This document shows positions 20,714 through 31,800 of a stretch of 64,000 bases of DNA, piece after piece; position 1 is the stretch's first letter; every line of letters begins with the position of its first letter. Below the pieces are notes generated by a model. It worked only from the letters and a program-made list of their open reading frames with translations. It ran no database searches and had not been told where the DNA came from. Source of the DNA: Branchiostoma floridae (Eukaryota > Chordata > Leptocardii > Amphioxiformes > Branchiostomatidae). The stretch lies in assembly GCF_000003815.2 (NCBI RefSeq), contig NC_049987.1, positions 16,900,465 through 16,964,464 of the forward strand, given 5' to 3'. A program made the translations under genes and the position numbers.

Positions 20714-23700
20714 ATGTTGGGGACCGTTCTCCCAGTTCTACTGGCCATTCTGGCCTACAGACTGTACAAGTGGGCTCGAGGCCTTCCCCGTATCTCCAGT
20801 ACTGCTGACAAGTATGTCCTCGTCACGGGGTGTGATACGGGCTTTGGCAAGCTGCACGCACAACGACTGGATAAGGTAGGTTTCGATGGAATTTGCTGTG
20901 TGTAAGTCGTCGACCCCCTTTCAAAAATACACCCGTCAGTATCAAAGTGAAGCCTCTCCCCCGTTTAAACGTAACGCTACTTCGCCTTTATCCAGGGGAT
21001 AACCTATATTCGTTGTTTAGAAAAAAAACACATACTAACTAATAGTATTTAGGGAGATCCATGATGGTTCCAAATTGCAATGTTTTAAACTATTGGCATC
21101 GTATACATGTTACTCCGTTACCGCATCATCAAACGTTTTTGTTTTAGTGTAGGATGGAAAAAAAAATTCTTGTCTTGATTGATGTGCATTGATTGATAGA
21201 TGAGGTAAATAGATATGAAAAATGCTTACACATTGTTTGCTTCAAATTCCAACCTCATTGTTATCTCTATGATCATACTTACATGACAAACCCCTCCACC
21301 CAGCTGGGGTTCCATGTGTTCGCAGCCTGCCTGACAGAAAAGGGACAGCAGGACCTGAAGCAGCTGTGTTCTGACCGTGTGGTTACCATGGCGATGGACG
21401 TCACCAGTCACGACAGCATCCTGAAGGCACGTGACGTCGTCAGGACCCATGTGGGGGAGAACGGAGGTAAGGCCACACTAAATTTTATGGATGACATCCG
21501 CGCGCGCATTCCCCCCTCCCCCCCCGAAGAAACTGGGGCCACATAATACTTAATAGCATTCTTGCTCTATCATTTGAGGATATGCCCTCAAGGTAAGGAG
21601 GCACGTGATCAAGGCACGGGGCTACAGTGACCTTGTTTCCCTCTTTAGACAAGAATGGCAATATTAAACATTATTGAAATGACAGTAATTGTGTCTTACA
21701 GTCTTACTAGAGATGATACATTGTAAGACAAACCAAAAAGGGCTGGATGTTTAGTCCTCCGGAGTGTGGTTTAGCAGCATTTGTTTCTTCTTTTGCTTAA
21801 GTTTTTCCTTTTTTCTTTTGCCTTCCCGCATTAGTTTTGGGGTCTCCAGAGGTTGTCATTCATAAATTGAAGTCAGCGTGACCTAAAAAGCATTCATTTA
21901 TCCATAATCTTTTAAGATTAATGTTAGAAGATTGTTAGATGGTGACGTCCAGTATCATTACAGAACTGTGGGGTCTGGTGAACAATGCCGGAGTGTTGGG
22001 CGCAGTCGGCCACATTGAATGGCAGACCAGAGAGGATTTCATCAACACCTTCAACGTCAACCTGTTCGGCATGGTGGACGTGACGCGTACCTTTCTACCT
22101 CTGCTGAAGAGAGCCAGGGGAAGAGTTGTTAACGCCTCCAGCGTCTATGGCCGAACCGACCCTGGGTCTGGAGCGTACGGGACGTCCAAGTTTGCCGTGG
22201 AGGGGTACTCGGATTGCCTCAGGTCTGGTCAAACGTTGAAAACGTTTACCGTTATTATGATTTTATTAGCCGTTCAAACCCATTTTTATAAAAGATTAGA
22301 TATTTTATCTTTAATGCTTTCTGGTACACTTACGTGTACGGAGGTATTGTTTTCGGTGTGTATAGATGTTAGCGTTTTGTGTGTTCTTGGTCCGTAGAGT
22401 ACACTGTCAGTTGAATGGTAAGACGTCATTGAGTGGGAAGATGACCACAAAGGTCACTGACAGGCTTGCTGTAGTGATAGGAAGTAGTGTTCAGAGATGA
22501 TAGAAGTAGTCGTTAGTCCTAGTTCACTAAGAGGTGTTGTTTTTCGGTCTATCTGCCTGTGTTTTCGCATATTTTTTAATATGGGAAGTCATACCCAATA
22601 AGTTACATGTTAGAGTTAGCATTTAGACTAGAGTAGTCGTTTACTATACTGTTTGTTACTGTCACTTCCAATTAGCCTTCGAACAAGAATTTGCAACAAA
22701 CATTATTATTACATCTTCCATATGCTAGTCACCAAAGGGTGACAGCAAGACGTCAATGTGCTGTGATGAAAACCTCCTTTTCGTGAGCAACAATGAAACA
22801 AGACATACATAAGAGTAGCTAGATAGTTCACAGAGGTATGAGATCCTCGAACTTTTAGTGCTGCTGACTGGTTTTTGTTTTGCTTTGAAGGAGAATGCTG
22901 GGCCCGTTAGGCGTGTCCGTGCACATTCTGGAGCCCGGCACGTTCCTGACGGGGTTCCAGGCGCCTGAGGTGATCGATCGTCTGATGCACAAGTCCTGGG
23001 ACAATCTGGAGCCGGACGTCAGGAGCTGGTACGGGGAGGACTTCTTTGAAGACGGTAACATTATCATAAGTATCTTAGATATGTTCTATTCTGAACAAAA
23101 ACCGTCGAGTGAGACATCTCTTTTTATCAACACACGCGCACATCCTCGTATTGCACCTCTGGTAGTAATAGTAGTAGCAGTAGCAGCAGCAGAAGTAGTA
23201 CATGTAGTAGAATTAGTTATAGTAGTAGTAGCACTTTGTAGTAGCAGTAGTAGAATTAGTGGTAGTAGTAGTAGTAGTAATTATAATAGTAGTAGCAGTA
23301 GTAGTAGTAGCCAGTGGTAGTACATTGCACTTATAGCTACTTGAAAAGCTTCACCTCAACTGAGGATCAAAAAATGTAGCGAAACGACTTGTGATGTAGC
23401 GAATCGTACGATAACGAACTGGCAGTGTAACAAAATGACACGTTACCGTTGTGAAGAACAATGATTGATCATAACATCTCATTTCTATCTGTCAACAGCC
23501 GTCAGAGTGTTCAAAGAGGTGGCCTCTTTAGGTTCCACCAACTACAACCACGTGGTAGACGCCGTAGCCCACTGCCTCCCACTGCCTGACAGCCGTTCAT
23601 CCCCAGAGCCGGTACGTGTGCGGCTGGGATGCCCGGTTAGTGATGGCTCCCCTGTCCTGGCTACCGACTGATGTTGGAGACTGGGTCCTCAGGATACTGG

Positions 23701-23744
23701 CTGGTCAACCGAAAGTCCTGCCCAAAGGCCTGAGAAGGGCCTGA
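20714..23744 (+). CDS. microsomal SDR9C dehydrogenase, copy 2, C-terminus frameshifted
   Basis: Tandem paralogue of the gene at 7736, with exons 20714-20875, 21304-21466, 21964-22222, 22891-23054 and one from 23499. Exons 1-4 have the same lengths and phases as copy 1. TGCDTGFG, NNAG, the catalytic Ser (NASS), Tyr and Lys (YGTSK) are kept. The last exon contains CCCACTGCCT twice (23568-23577 and 23578-23587) where copy 1 has it once. The 10 extra bases shift the frame: the assembled reading stops at 23669-23671 (306 residues), while the paralogue-like frame would run to the stop at 23742-23744 (about 327). It is either a real C-terminal change or an assembly error. The core fold and active site lie before the change; the lost part is the membrane-proximal tail. 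AATAAA follows at 23785-23790. Confidence 0.85.
21471..21883 (+). mobile_element. PIF/Harbinger-like MITE GGCCAC inserted in an SDR splice donor
   Basis: Opens GGCCACACTAAATTTTATGG and closes with a diverged complement, flanked by TAA at 21468-21470 and 21884-21886. A 3-bp TWA target is typical of PIF/Harbinger. The left TAA is intron-2 positions +2 to +4 of SDR copy 2. The best copy of the family is at 33340-33874. No transposase is encoded. Confidence 0.8.
23158..23318 (+). repeat. GTA/GCA trinucleotide microsatellite
   Basis: Interrupted AGTAGTAGCAG tracts in intron 4 of SDR copy 2. The coding look of open frames here (Val/Ser/Ala runs) is an effect of the repeat. Confidence 0.9.
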
Positions 23745-24014
23745 CTATTGGTCACTTCAAATTTGAAAAACACAGTGTTAATTTAATAAAAGTACATTTC
23801 CAAACCGTGGCTCGGTAGGCTGTTTGTGGGAAGGAAAAATAAGGTGTATATCATGAAATATACACAACGGTATACTCACGACTAGTTTACTGGGTGGTCA
23901 CCCCAAAGGGTTGAGGGGGCCTGACAATTGGTCATTTCAAATTTGAAAGCACAACGTGATTAGAAAGGGTAGGTTTCCAAACTGGGACCGGGATGTTTGC
24001 GGAAAGGGAAAATA
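23739..24014 (+). repeat. direct duplication of the SDR copy 2 stop/3' UTR segment
   Basis: GGCCTGACTATTGGTCACTT (23739) to GGGAAGGAAAAATAA (about 23843) is repeated in diverged form as GGCCTGACAATTGGTCATTT (about 23921) to GGAAAGGGAAAATAA (24014). The period is about 180 bases. Only the first copy carries the AATAAA at 23785. Confidence 0.7.
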
Positions 24015-24267
24015 AATGCGTCTACCAAGTGAAGGTATCTGTTTACCTTCTGTGTGTTTTGTTGTCTGTTATATTACGTAAACGTTATATAATCGTTCCC
24101 GAAAGCTTGTGGCTGGAGTATACAACCGTGTATCCTCATAATGTCAAGTTATTTACAATAACTACTCATATAGACAACCGGTGGTTTATCGCTTTCCTGT
24201 CACAAATACATGTCTGTTTTACGTGTGGATGGTGTTCAGCACCAAGGACAGGTGTGCTTGTTTGTAG

Positions 24268-24561
24268 ATGATTGTGCGTGGATACCTTTATTCCGCAACG
24301 ACCCATTGTTACAAAAGTTGTTCTGGAGCCGGAAACTCCGTGTTCTACACTAGCAACGCCATTCGACGTGGTTTGTTTACATTCTCGACTGACTGCTTCA
24401 AGCGACAGATGCAACTTGAGTTGCTCCTTTCCAAAGTCGACAGTTTGGTTCAGACAGAATGTTTAAGCGCCGTTGGCGGTGGAGACAGCCGCGTAATGGA
24501 CGACAGTGGTTGTTCAAAGTATCTGCGATGACGATGTTTCTACTTGTGGCTGTAGCGACGG
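24268..24561 (+). other. possible first exon of a secreted-protein gene (weak)
   Basis: An ATG near 24531 opens MTMFLLVAVAT, a signal-peptide-like start, and runs into the donor ACG|GTGAGT at 24561-24562. No downstream plus-strand exon was found before the IFT88 3' end at about 25200. It could be an orphan exon left by rearrangement or a chance match. The longer frame 24268-24531 upstream is not recognised. Confidence 0.2.
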
Positions 24562-24889
24562 TGAGTTTTCTAGTACACTATTATATACTGTGTTTTTAGA
24601 TGTGCATCAGAAATGTCATTATTTACCATTGAATATCGATTAGCTTACGTAGCCTTAAGTCTGCAGATCGAGGACAAAGTTGTCGCAAACGTTTCTTTTA
24701 CACTATTCTCATGATCTCATCTATAAGACAGAGCAACGTGCAGAACTTTTTTTTGTCTACAAAGGTTATTTCCAAGTTTATTTAATCATTTGTATTATGA
24801 ATGGTCTGGACGTTCCCTCTGTAATGCCAATCTTTAGCCTTTTGTTACCATAATATCACCTCTAATTAATCTAACACAATGCTGAATTG

Positions 24890-25135
24890 ACAGGTAAGTT
24901 TACTTGTGTACGGATAGTGTTCAGCACCAAGGACAGGTGTTTTTCTGTGTGGATGGTGTTCAGCACCAAGGACAGGTACGTTAACCTGTGTGGATGATGT
25001 TCAGCACCAGCTAGCCTACATGTGTGTGGATGTGTTCAGCACCAAGGACAGGTCTGTTCACCTGCATGTATGGTGTTCAGCAGTATGTTAAGTCGTGTGT
25101 GGATGATGTTCAGCACCAAGGACAAGTATGTAAGG
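24890..25135 (+). repeat. minisatellite TGTTCAGCACCAAGGACAGG
   Basis: Six imperfect copies of GTGTGGATGGTGTTCAGCAC plus CAAGGACAGGT, spaced about 38-45 bases. A single founder-like copy lies at about 24220-24255. The block lies between SDR copy 2 and IFT88. Confidence 0.88.
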
Positions 25136-25201
25136 TAATACTCACCTATTATGACGAATGTTAATGTAGACAACCTTGTAGTTTCATAAGTCATACCATA
25201 C

Positions 25202-25207
25202 TTTATT
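25202..25207 (-). terminator. candidate IFT88 polyadenylation signal
   Basis: The complement of TTTATT gives AATAAA on the minus strand, about 615 bases after the IFT88 stop codon. It is the first canonical hexamer I noticed downstream. The 3' UTR it implies (about 25190-25820) contains a fragment like the CTGTAAATGC MITE inside sequence (GTGTTTGCGGTGGTTTTA, about 25535). Confidence 0.4.
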
Positions 25208-25820
25208 GGTATGTCAGACCATCTACGTTAGTTTGCAGGCATTTTCATGTTGTACTACATTTACATGCTGTACTACATTTACATGTTGTTACAGTACTAC
25301 ATTTACATACAGGCGAGTAATATGCTCAATACATTTGGTAATATATCAGTGCACATCGCCCACTTATTTTAGTAACATACTTTCCTACCCATTTAGTCGA
25401 CACAATGGCTAACAGTTTTCTCACCACAGAGAATTATAAAAGTGTAGCATTTAAAAGATGGTAAGAAAGCTCAGCATGATGGTTTTCTCATCTACACAAA
25501 ATGGTAGGATGCCAGCAGCAAGGAGAAAATGGAGTGTTTGCGGTGGTTTTACATTATTTTGCAGTTGAAACAGTTGTGGGTAGGCGGGTAGAAGACACCA
25601 ACAATGTCATAACTTGGGCAGTGTTATTCAGTCATAACTTGGGCATTGAAGGGGTCACCAATAAAACCATGGACATAAAACAATTGTGGACATTTCTCCT
25701 TTCACAATACAAACTCTGTTTTAATCTATGGAGCTTAATGCACATTTCCTAACTAGAGATACACAGAATAATATATCTATGTTGTATAAGTTCTCTAGTG
25801 GGCTGTTAGAGACTGAGGAT

Positions 25821-28800
25821 CTAGTCTGGCAGAAGGTCGTCTCCCAGCTCTTCATCCCCAAACTCGTCCTCCGGCTGCTGACCACGCTGCCGTGCCGCGG
25901 TCTTGGGTCGCTCCGCGGCCGCGCCCAGGGGGTCAACATACGAGGCATCTGGGTGGGACAACATATCAATTATAATGTAATACAACAAGTGGGACCGCGT
26001 GGCACGATCGGGAGCGCGTTGGTCTCAGGCCCGAGAGGTCCCGGGTTCAAATCCGCTTGCCGTGTCACCGATCTTGTGCCCTTGGGAAAGGCACTTTACA
26101 CGACTTTCCTCACCTAACTCAGGTGTAAATGAGTACATAGCTTCGGCTAGTGGCAGTGACAGGCCTTTGTTGTGGTGACAGGCCATAGGGGCATGTTCGG
26201 GCATGACGCACCCGCCATGACACACGAGTCAGGGGTAGGAGGAACCCCTTACATCCTTGGTCGGAAGTCCTCCTAGGAGACGGAAACTCCAAATAACAAA
26301 CCTGCATCTGCTGGGGCCGTCTTACACGTTGCAAACAATTGCCCCTGTAGGACTTAGTGCGCCAGTGGACGAGAGGGTGGTGGAGAAGGAAGTGCACACC
26401 CCTCCTTCACCTTAAAAAAAAAAAAGTGCAGGCCAGGCAGACGGGTCGCCTTAAACCCACCCTGTCTGCCTACCATTGTCTTCCGAGACAGACGGATGCC
26501 AAAACAAAAAAACAACAATAAGTAGTGTCACAAATAGGTAGTGTCACAAGTGATTGCTTTCTTATTAGAAAGGATTTGGGAAAACCAAAATTAGCCCCAA
26601 CTGATTGCAACAGCATAGTACTGAATCAGATCTACTTATTAGTTATGTTACCCGTATATACGCCCCTGTAGCTGAATTGGTAGCTCACAGTTGAGCCCCT
26701 GGTTCCAAATAGTTGGTAACTGGGAGACCCCAGTTTGACTCCAGGGAGGCCTAAGGGCATAATTTTTATTTGGAGCTGCATTTATCTTTTGGAAGGGACG
26801 TACAATGGGAACCCCATATCAAAGGAGGTGCCTGAAGCATGTTGCAATAGCCTCATTAATCAGATGGGTACCTACTTATACTGTCTGTCCTACAAAGCAA
26901 CTTATTGCTCAGTATGTGGAAATTTGTTTGTACAGTAGAAGCAAGCTAATTGCACAACGGATAACTGCACAGAATCACCAAATCCAAAACCAGTGTGGTG
27001 CAGCTGGATAACTTCGCATTATTGCACCACCCGGATAATTGCATGAAATGTTCTGGCAAATGGGGTGTATAATTAAACAGCTTCTACTGTATTTCTATTT
27101 TGCAGTTTGTAATTACCCATACAAATTTCCTACTTGTTGTGCCAATAAAGCTTCCAAAAGTTATAATACAAGAAATGACAATTCTAATTTAGTAACTGAT
27201 GGATACATGGTTGTTGTTTTTTTCAAAGAATTCTTGAAAGCTGACATGAATAAAATTCTACAGGTCTCATTCTTTAAAACAATTTTGCCAACAATAAAGG
27301 AACACTACAGTATAATATACATACCCACTTCCCTCCTGGTGGCTTCGTAAGGCTCGTTGGAATCGGGGAGTCTCATCCGTCCGCTGCCGCTACGGGCGCT
27401 CCCGCCACGGGACGCGCTCCCCGCCCGGGCGCTGCCTCCCCTGCTGCCCCCGCTGCCGCCCCGTCCTGAGTCTTTACCAGTACGCAAAACATTCCATCAT
27501 CAGTCAACAAACATCAGTCAGTAAATAACGCTGGTCACTTTAATCTTGGAAACACACTAGCCATTGGAATGTCATTGACAAGCAAATTTGGTGATTAAGT
27601 GGGACATCAGTATTAATCTGCAATGTTCACAGCTTTACATGTGATTAATAAAAAAAATGCAAGCTAATAAATTCAATTATAGTCTGCTGTTTTATCTATG
27701 GAAAAAAAAGGTCAAAAGTGCAAATGCTTTTTGGGTAGCTTGGTGAAAAGAATTTTTAACCCGAGGTGTTAAATTCCAAAATCTCCTTCTAGAATTCTTA
27801 TATCTGGCAGTTTAGATTTCTAGATCGGAAGCTAAAGCTGTCATAAACCATGGAAACAGGCAGGCTGTATCAAACCTGTGAGAATGAAATGTCAGGACAA
27901 AAAAACTCTGTATATTTTCTTACAGAAATTCTCAGCAAATTCTACTATTTCTCGGTACAGGTGAAAAAGACACAATACTACTTAGGAGTCCATTTAGAAC
28001 TTTTGAGAAGGCGTATAAAATGGGCATATGTGAACACCAATTTTACATTTTGAGAAGAAAAAAAACATTTCACAGATATTATGGTCAACACAATTTAAGG
28101 TTATATTTTCTCTACTTACTTCAATCTTCTGTAACTATAACGATATTTATCATTATAATAATTACATAATGAATCTAACCTCATAAGCTGCTTAACATAA
28201 AAATAATGGATTTTGCATGCATGATAAAGATCAAAGGGTCATTGGCAAAAAATGATTTGGTGATCACAGCACTGATTTGAATAATTATTTCAATGATGAG
28301 ACCAGAAACAATCAATTATGACGTTCTGGCCTAGCGGGATGGTTGCCATAGTTACCTGCAGAACTGGCCCTGTCTGCAATGTTATCGACAAAAAAACACC
28401 CATGTTAGCATGGAGGCAAGCAGAACACATGACATGGCTAGGAGCCTGGTTAAACTTAAAGGTTCAGGTTGCAAGATAACACAAAATCAACAGACTGAGT
28501 GCCATCCTCCTTGCTAAACACGCAAGCAAAAGTATTGAGCCAGCGGTCACTACGGAGGATGGTACTCAGGCTACAAAACCAAAATGTGCTTCAATTTTTT
28601 GCTAAAAAGACATGGTACACAATGATTTAAAGTAGGTCCAAATAATTTTTGCAAAGAGTACAATATTATCATTAATATTACATGTATGTTGTGATTGACA
28701 AATAGAGCTACAACTGACACTTTTTGTCACCCCCCCCCCCCAACTCAAAGTAATTTCTTTTCAGCTCAATGGTAACAAATTCTTGTTGTGATTTTTTGCA

Positions 28801-31800
28801 TACCCTTCTTTAATGTTTTGGCGACGCCTCAAGGGCTAGCCTAATTTAAACTACTGTAAGTTTGTCACATCATAAGTGAGTATAAAAAGCTGCAAAAACA
28901 AGGGGAACATTTTGTAGCAAAAATCTTGCAATAAGAGCCTTCAAGAAAAACTACCAATAATTATATTATGAAGCATAAAGAGATTTAAACTACCTTTATG
29001 CTTCAATCCTACAAGCAGATCATGCAAAAGGGAGAAAAGTATAATGCAAATACAGAAGGTTAGGTCCAAGTCGAAAAATATAGTAAGAGTGACTTCAAGA
29101 GTTCTACAAAGTTTTGTTTTCCTTCTAAATGTCTATGAGAAACAGGCTCTGAAGATGTTGCCAAAAAAATAGAGGCTTACTGAATGAGGTTACGAAATTA
29201 TTAATAGTATCTACTTTGCAAAATGAGCAGGCCTTGCCCCTTACAAAAACATATTAGCATTGAAGCTGATTCTAGTTAATAATGTTAGCAAAAGGTTAAC
29301 TTAAGAGAACCATTACTAACTCAAGAGAACCATTACTTAGAGAACACGAAAGGACAAACTGCAGCAGTACACTAAGTTAAACTTAAAGTGGATATTCTTG
29401 GTCCTTTATAATAGAACGTATATTAGATTTTTTTATATTGCTTTTTTGCATCACAATATATTCTTGACTCAGATTCTAGATGTGATTGTGTAAGGATGTA
29501 CGCACCACTCCCGGCGCTGTGTTCCCGTATACCGCGCCCGCTACCGCGACGAGACCCACTACTGGCACGCTGGAATAAAAACAAGAAAGAAGCGAGACAT
29601 TAAGTCTATGCGAAATGATTTCCAGTATGATACAAGTATCAACTAATATCTTTTTACATATTTTTTCACCTGAAGATTTGAGACCCTATTTTGCACAATT
29701 TACTGATGAATGTGTAATGTTAGACTGACTATGATGTACACATGCATGTGTTAGTACCCATCATGCAGTGCACCCGACTTCCCATGAGCCCCTGGGTGAT
29801 TAGTGAGAAAAGCCGATGGACTCACATCTCCCCGGTGAGAGCCGTCCTGCTGGAAACAGACAGACAATGCTATAACACACAACACACGGGGCGCTCCCAC
29901 ACCCCTATGTTCTGACACCCGTAACCATAACCCAACACCCCAATATTCCGACACCCCTAACCGTAACCCAATACCCCTATGTACTGACACCCCTAACCCT
30001 AACCCAACATCCCAATATTCCCAATATAAACATAGGAGTGTTGGAACATAGGGCAGTTGGAACATTCGTGTTGTCAGAACATAGGGGTGTTGGAACATTG
30101 AGGGTTGGAACATTTGGGGTGAAGGAACATAGGGGTATTGGACATTTGGGGTGTTAGAACATACATGTAGGGGTGTTGGAACATTCGAGTTGTTAGAACA
30201 TAGGGGTGTTGGAACATTCTGGGTGTTAGAACATAGGGGTGTTGGAACTTTTGGGATTTTAGAACATACATGTAGGGGTGTTGGACTTTCACAGAAAAAT
30301 GATCTGAAAGTGTGGGATAAAATGTCCCTGATCTGAAAGTGTGGGAAAAAATGTCCCTGATTTATATGGACATAGGGTAAAGACAATGTTGTAAAGTTGC
30401 TATGTTTGGGTTATACAATTATGAAATAATTAAAAATTAAACAGACCTAACCTAATTCTTTTTCCTCTCGTATATTCTTAAATCGAAGTCTATGACACAA
30501 AAATTTACCACAGAAGTGAGTGTACATGTATGTATGTACTACACTGACATGTGATGCCTTTGATGATTAAAGACCTTAAACAGTGTTTGGTACTATTCTT
30601 ACCTGTTCTCTCAGTTCTCTGGCCTTTTCTGCCTTCTTAAGTTTGGTGGCGTAATCCTGGGCCTCCTTCAGTCCAAGGTCGTTACAAAGTCGCACCAGAA
30701 AACGCAGGCCTGGAAAAGCAAGGAATTTACTGTAAATTCATTTATTTTTGCAGAGGCTTTCTTTCACAGTAGAAGCGGAAAAGCAAACATGGTAGTACGT
30801 CAATGTAAGTTAGACATCCAGGTAATAAGATACACCAAAAAGTAGTTACTTAAGCAACTGGATATGGTTTTGGAAACGTTTTTTTGACACACTTTTTGGT
30901 GTAAACATGGTAGTAGAAATACATAAAAAAAAAAACATACAGTATACATCTCTATAATAAATATAAATTGAACAAAAACTGGTGCCATTGAGGAGAGTTT
31001 ACAAATAAAATAAAAACATCTAGAACTAAAAAGGAAAAAAGTAACCCGGTCCTTACTGACAGAAGTACTTGAAAAGCTAAATTCTAAAAAAACGTTAAAC
31101 AATAATGTATCAAGAGCTATTCTGATACACATGTATATAGCAAACTTACATTCAACATTCTCTGGGAATTTACTGTGGATTTCCTTGTAGGTCTCAAGGG
31201 CTTGCTGGTAGTTACCTGGATAGGGAAATAAAAATCAGAATGTGTTTGAATTTTATCATACACTCTGCATGTCAATATCATAAACCGCAGAGAGAAATGG
31301 GACTTTGTTAAGTTATTGACAAATCTCATACAGAAAAAAAATCCTTACCACTCCTCCTGTGACAGCTGGCCACCATCAACTGCCATTTCACCTGGCTTGG
31401 TCTGGAGAAAAATAATAATCATTAAACAAAACTGTACTGAATGTGGAATTGTTAAGTGTCTATCTTTTTTGATTATTGGGTTGACCAATTACTCCTTGAA
31501 GCCAGGGGCTGAATTACGTGGAGTTTATAACTGCCATTAGGCGCTAACTCACTGGAGGTGACCTCAATATGATAGCAGTTTCCCAGGTATGTATATTGCC
31601 ACAACCATAGGAGAGTAGGTTTTGAACCACTCAAACCAGGATGGAACTCTACTCATTTTGATAAACATTGTGGTTGAGGTCCGAATCTGGTATAATTCAG
31701 ACTTTCTACAGTGGCACACTTGGCACACCCAAAGCCTTCAAAATGTTTAATGGAAGCCAGAGTGTGATAACAGTAGAACACCCACATTGATAAACAAGAG

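Noticed and set aside
25985-26760. tRNA genes suggested by A-box and B-box strings
   Set aside because: The cloverleaf does not fold and tails match dispersed SINE copies; called SINEs instead.
29751-30386. 211-codon minus frame with repeated HPYVLTPRMFQ-like units
   Set aside because: It is read through a minisatellite; the real coding there is only the 24-base IFT88 exon 29826-29849.
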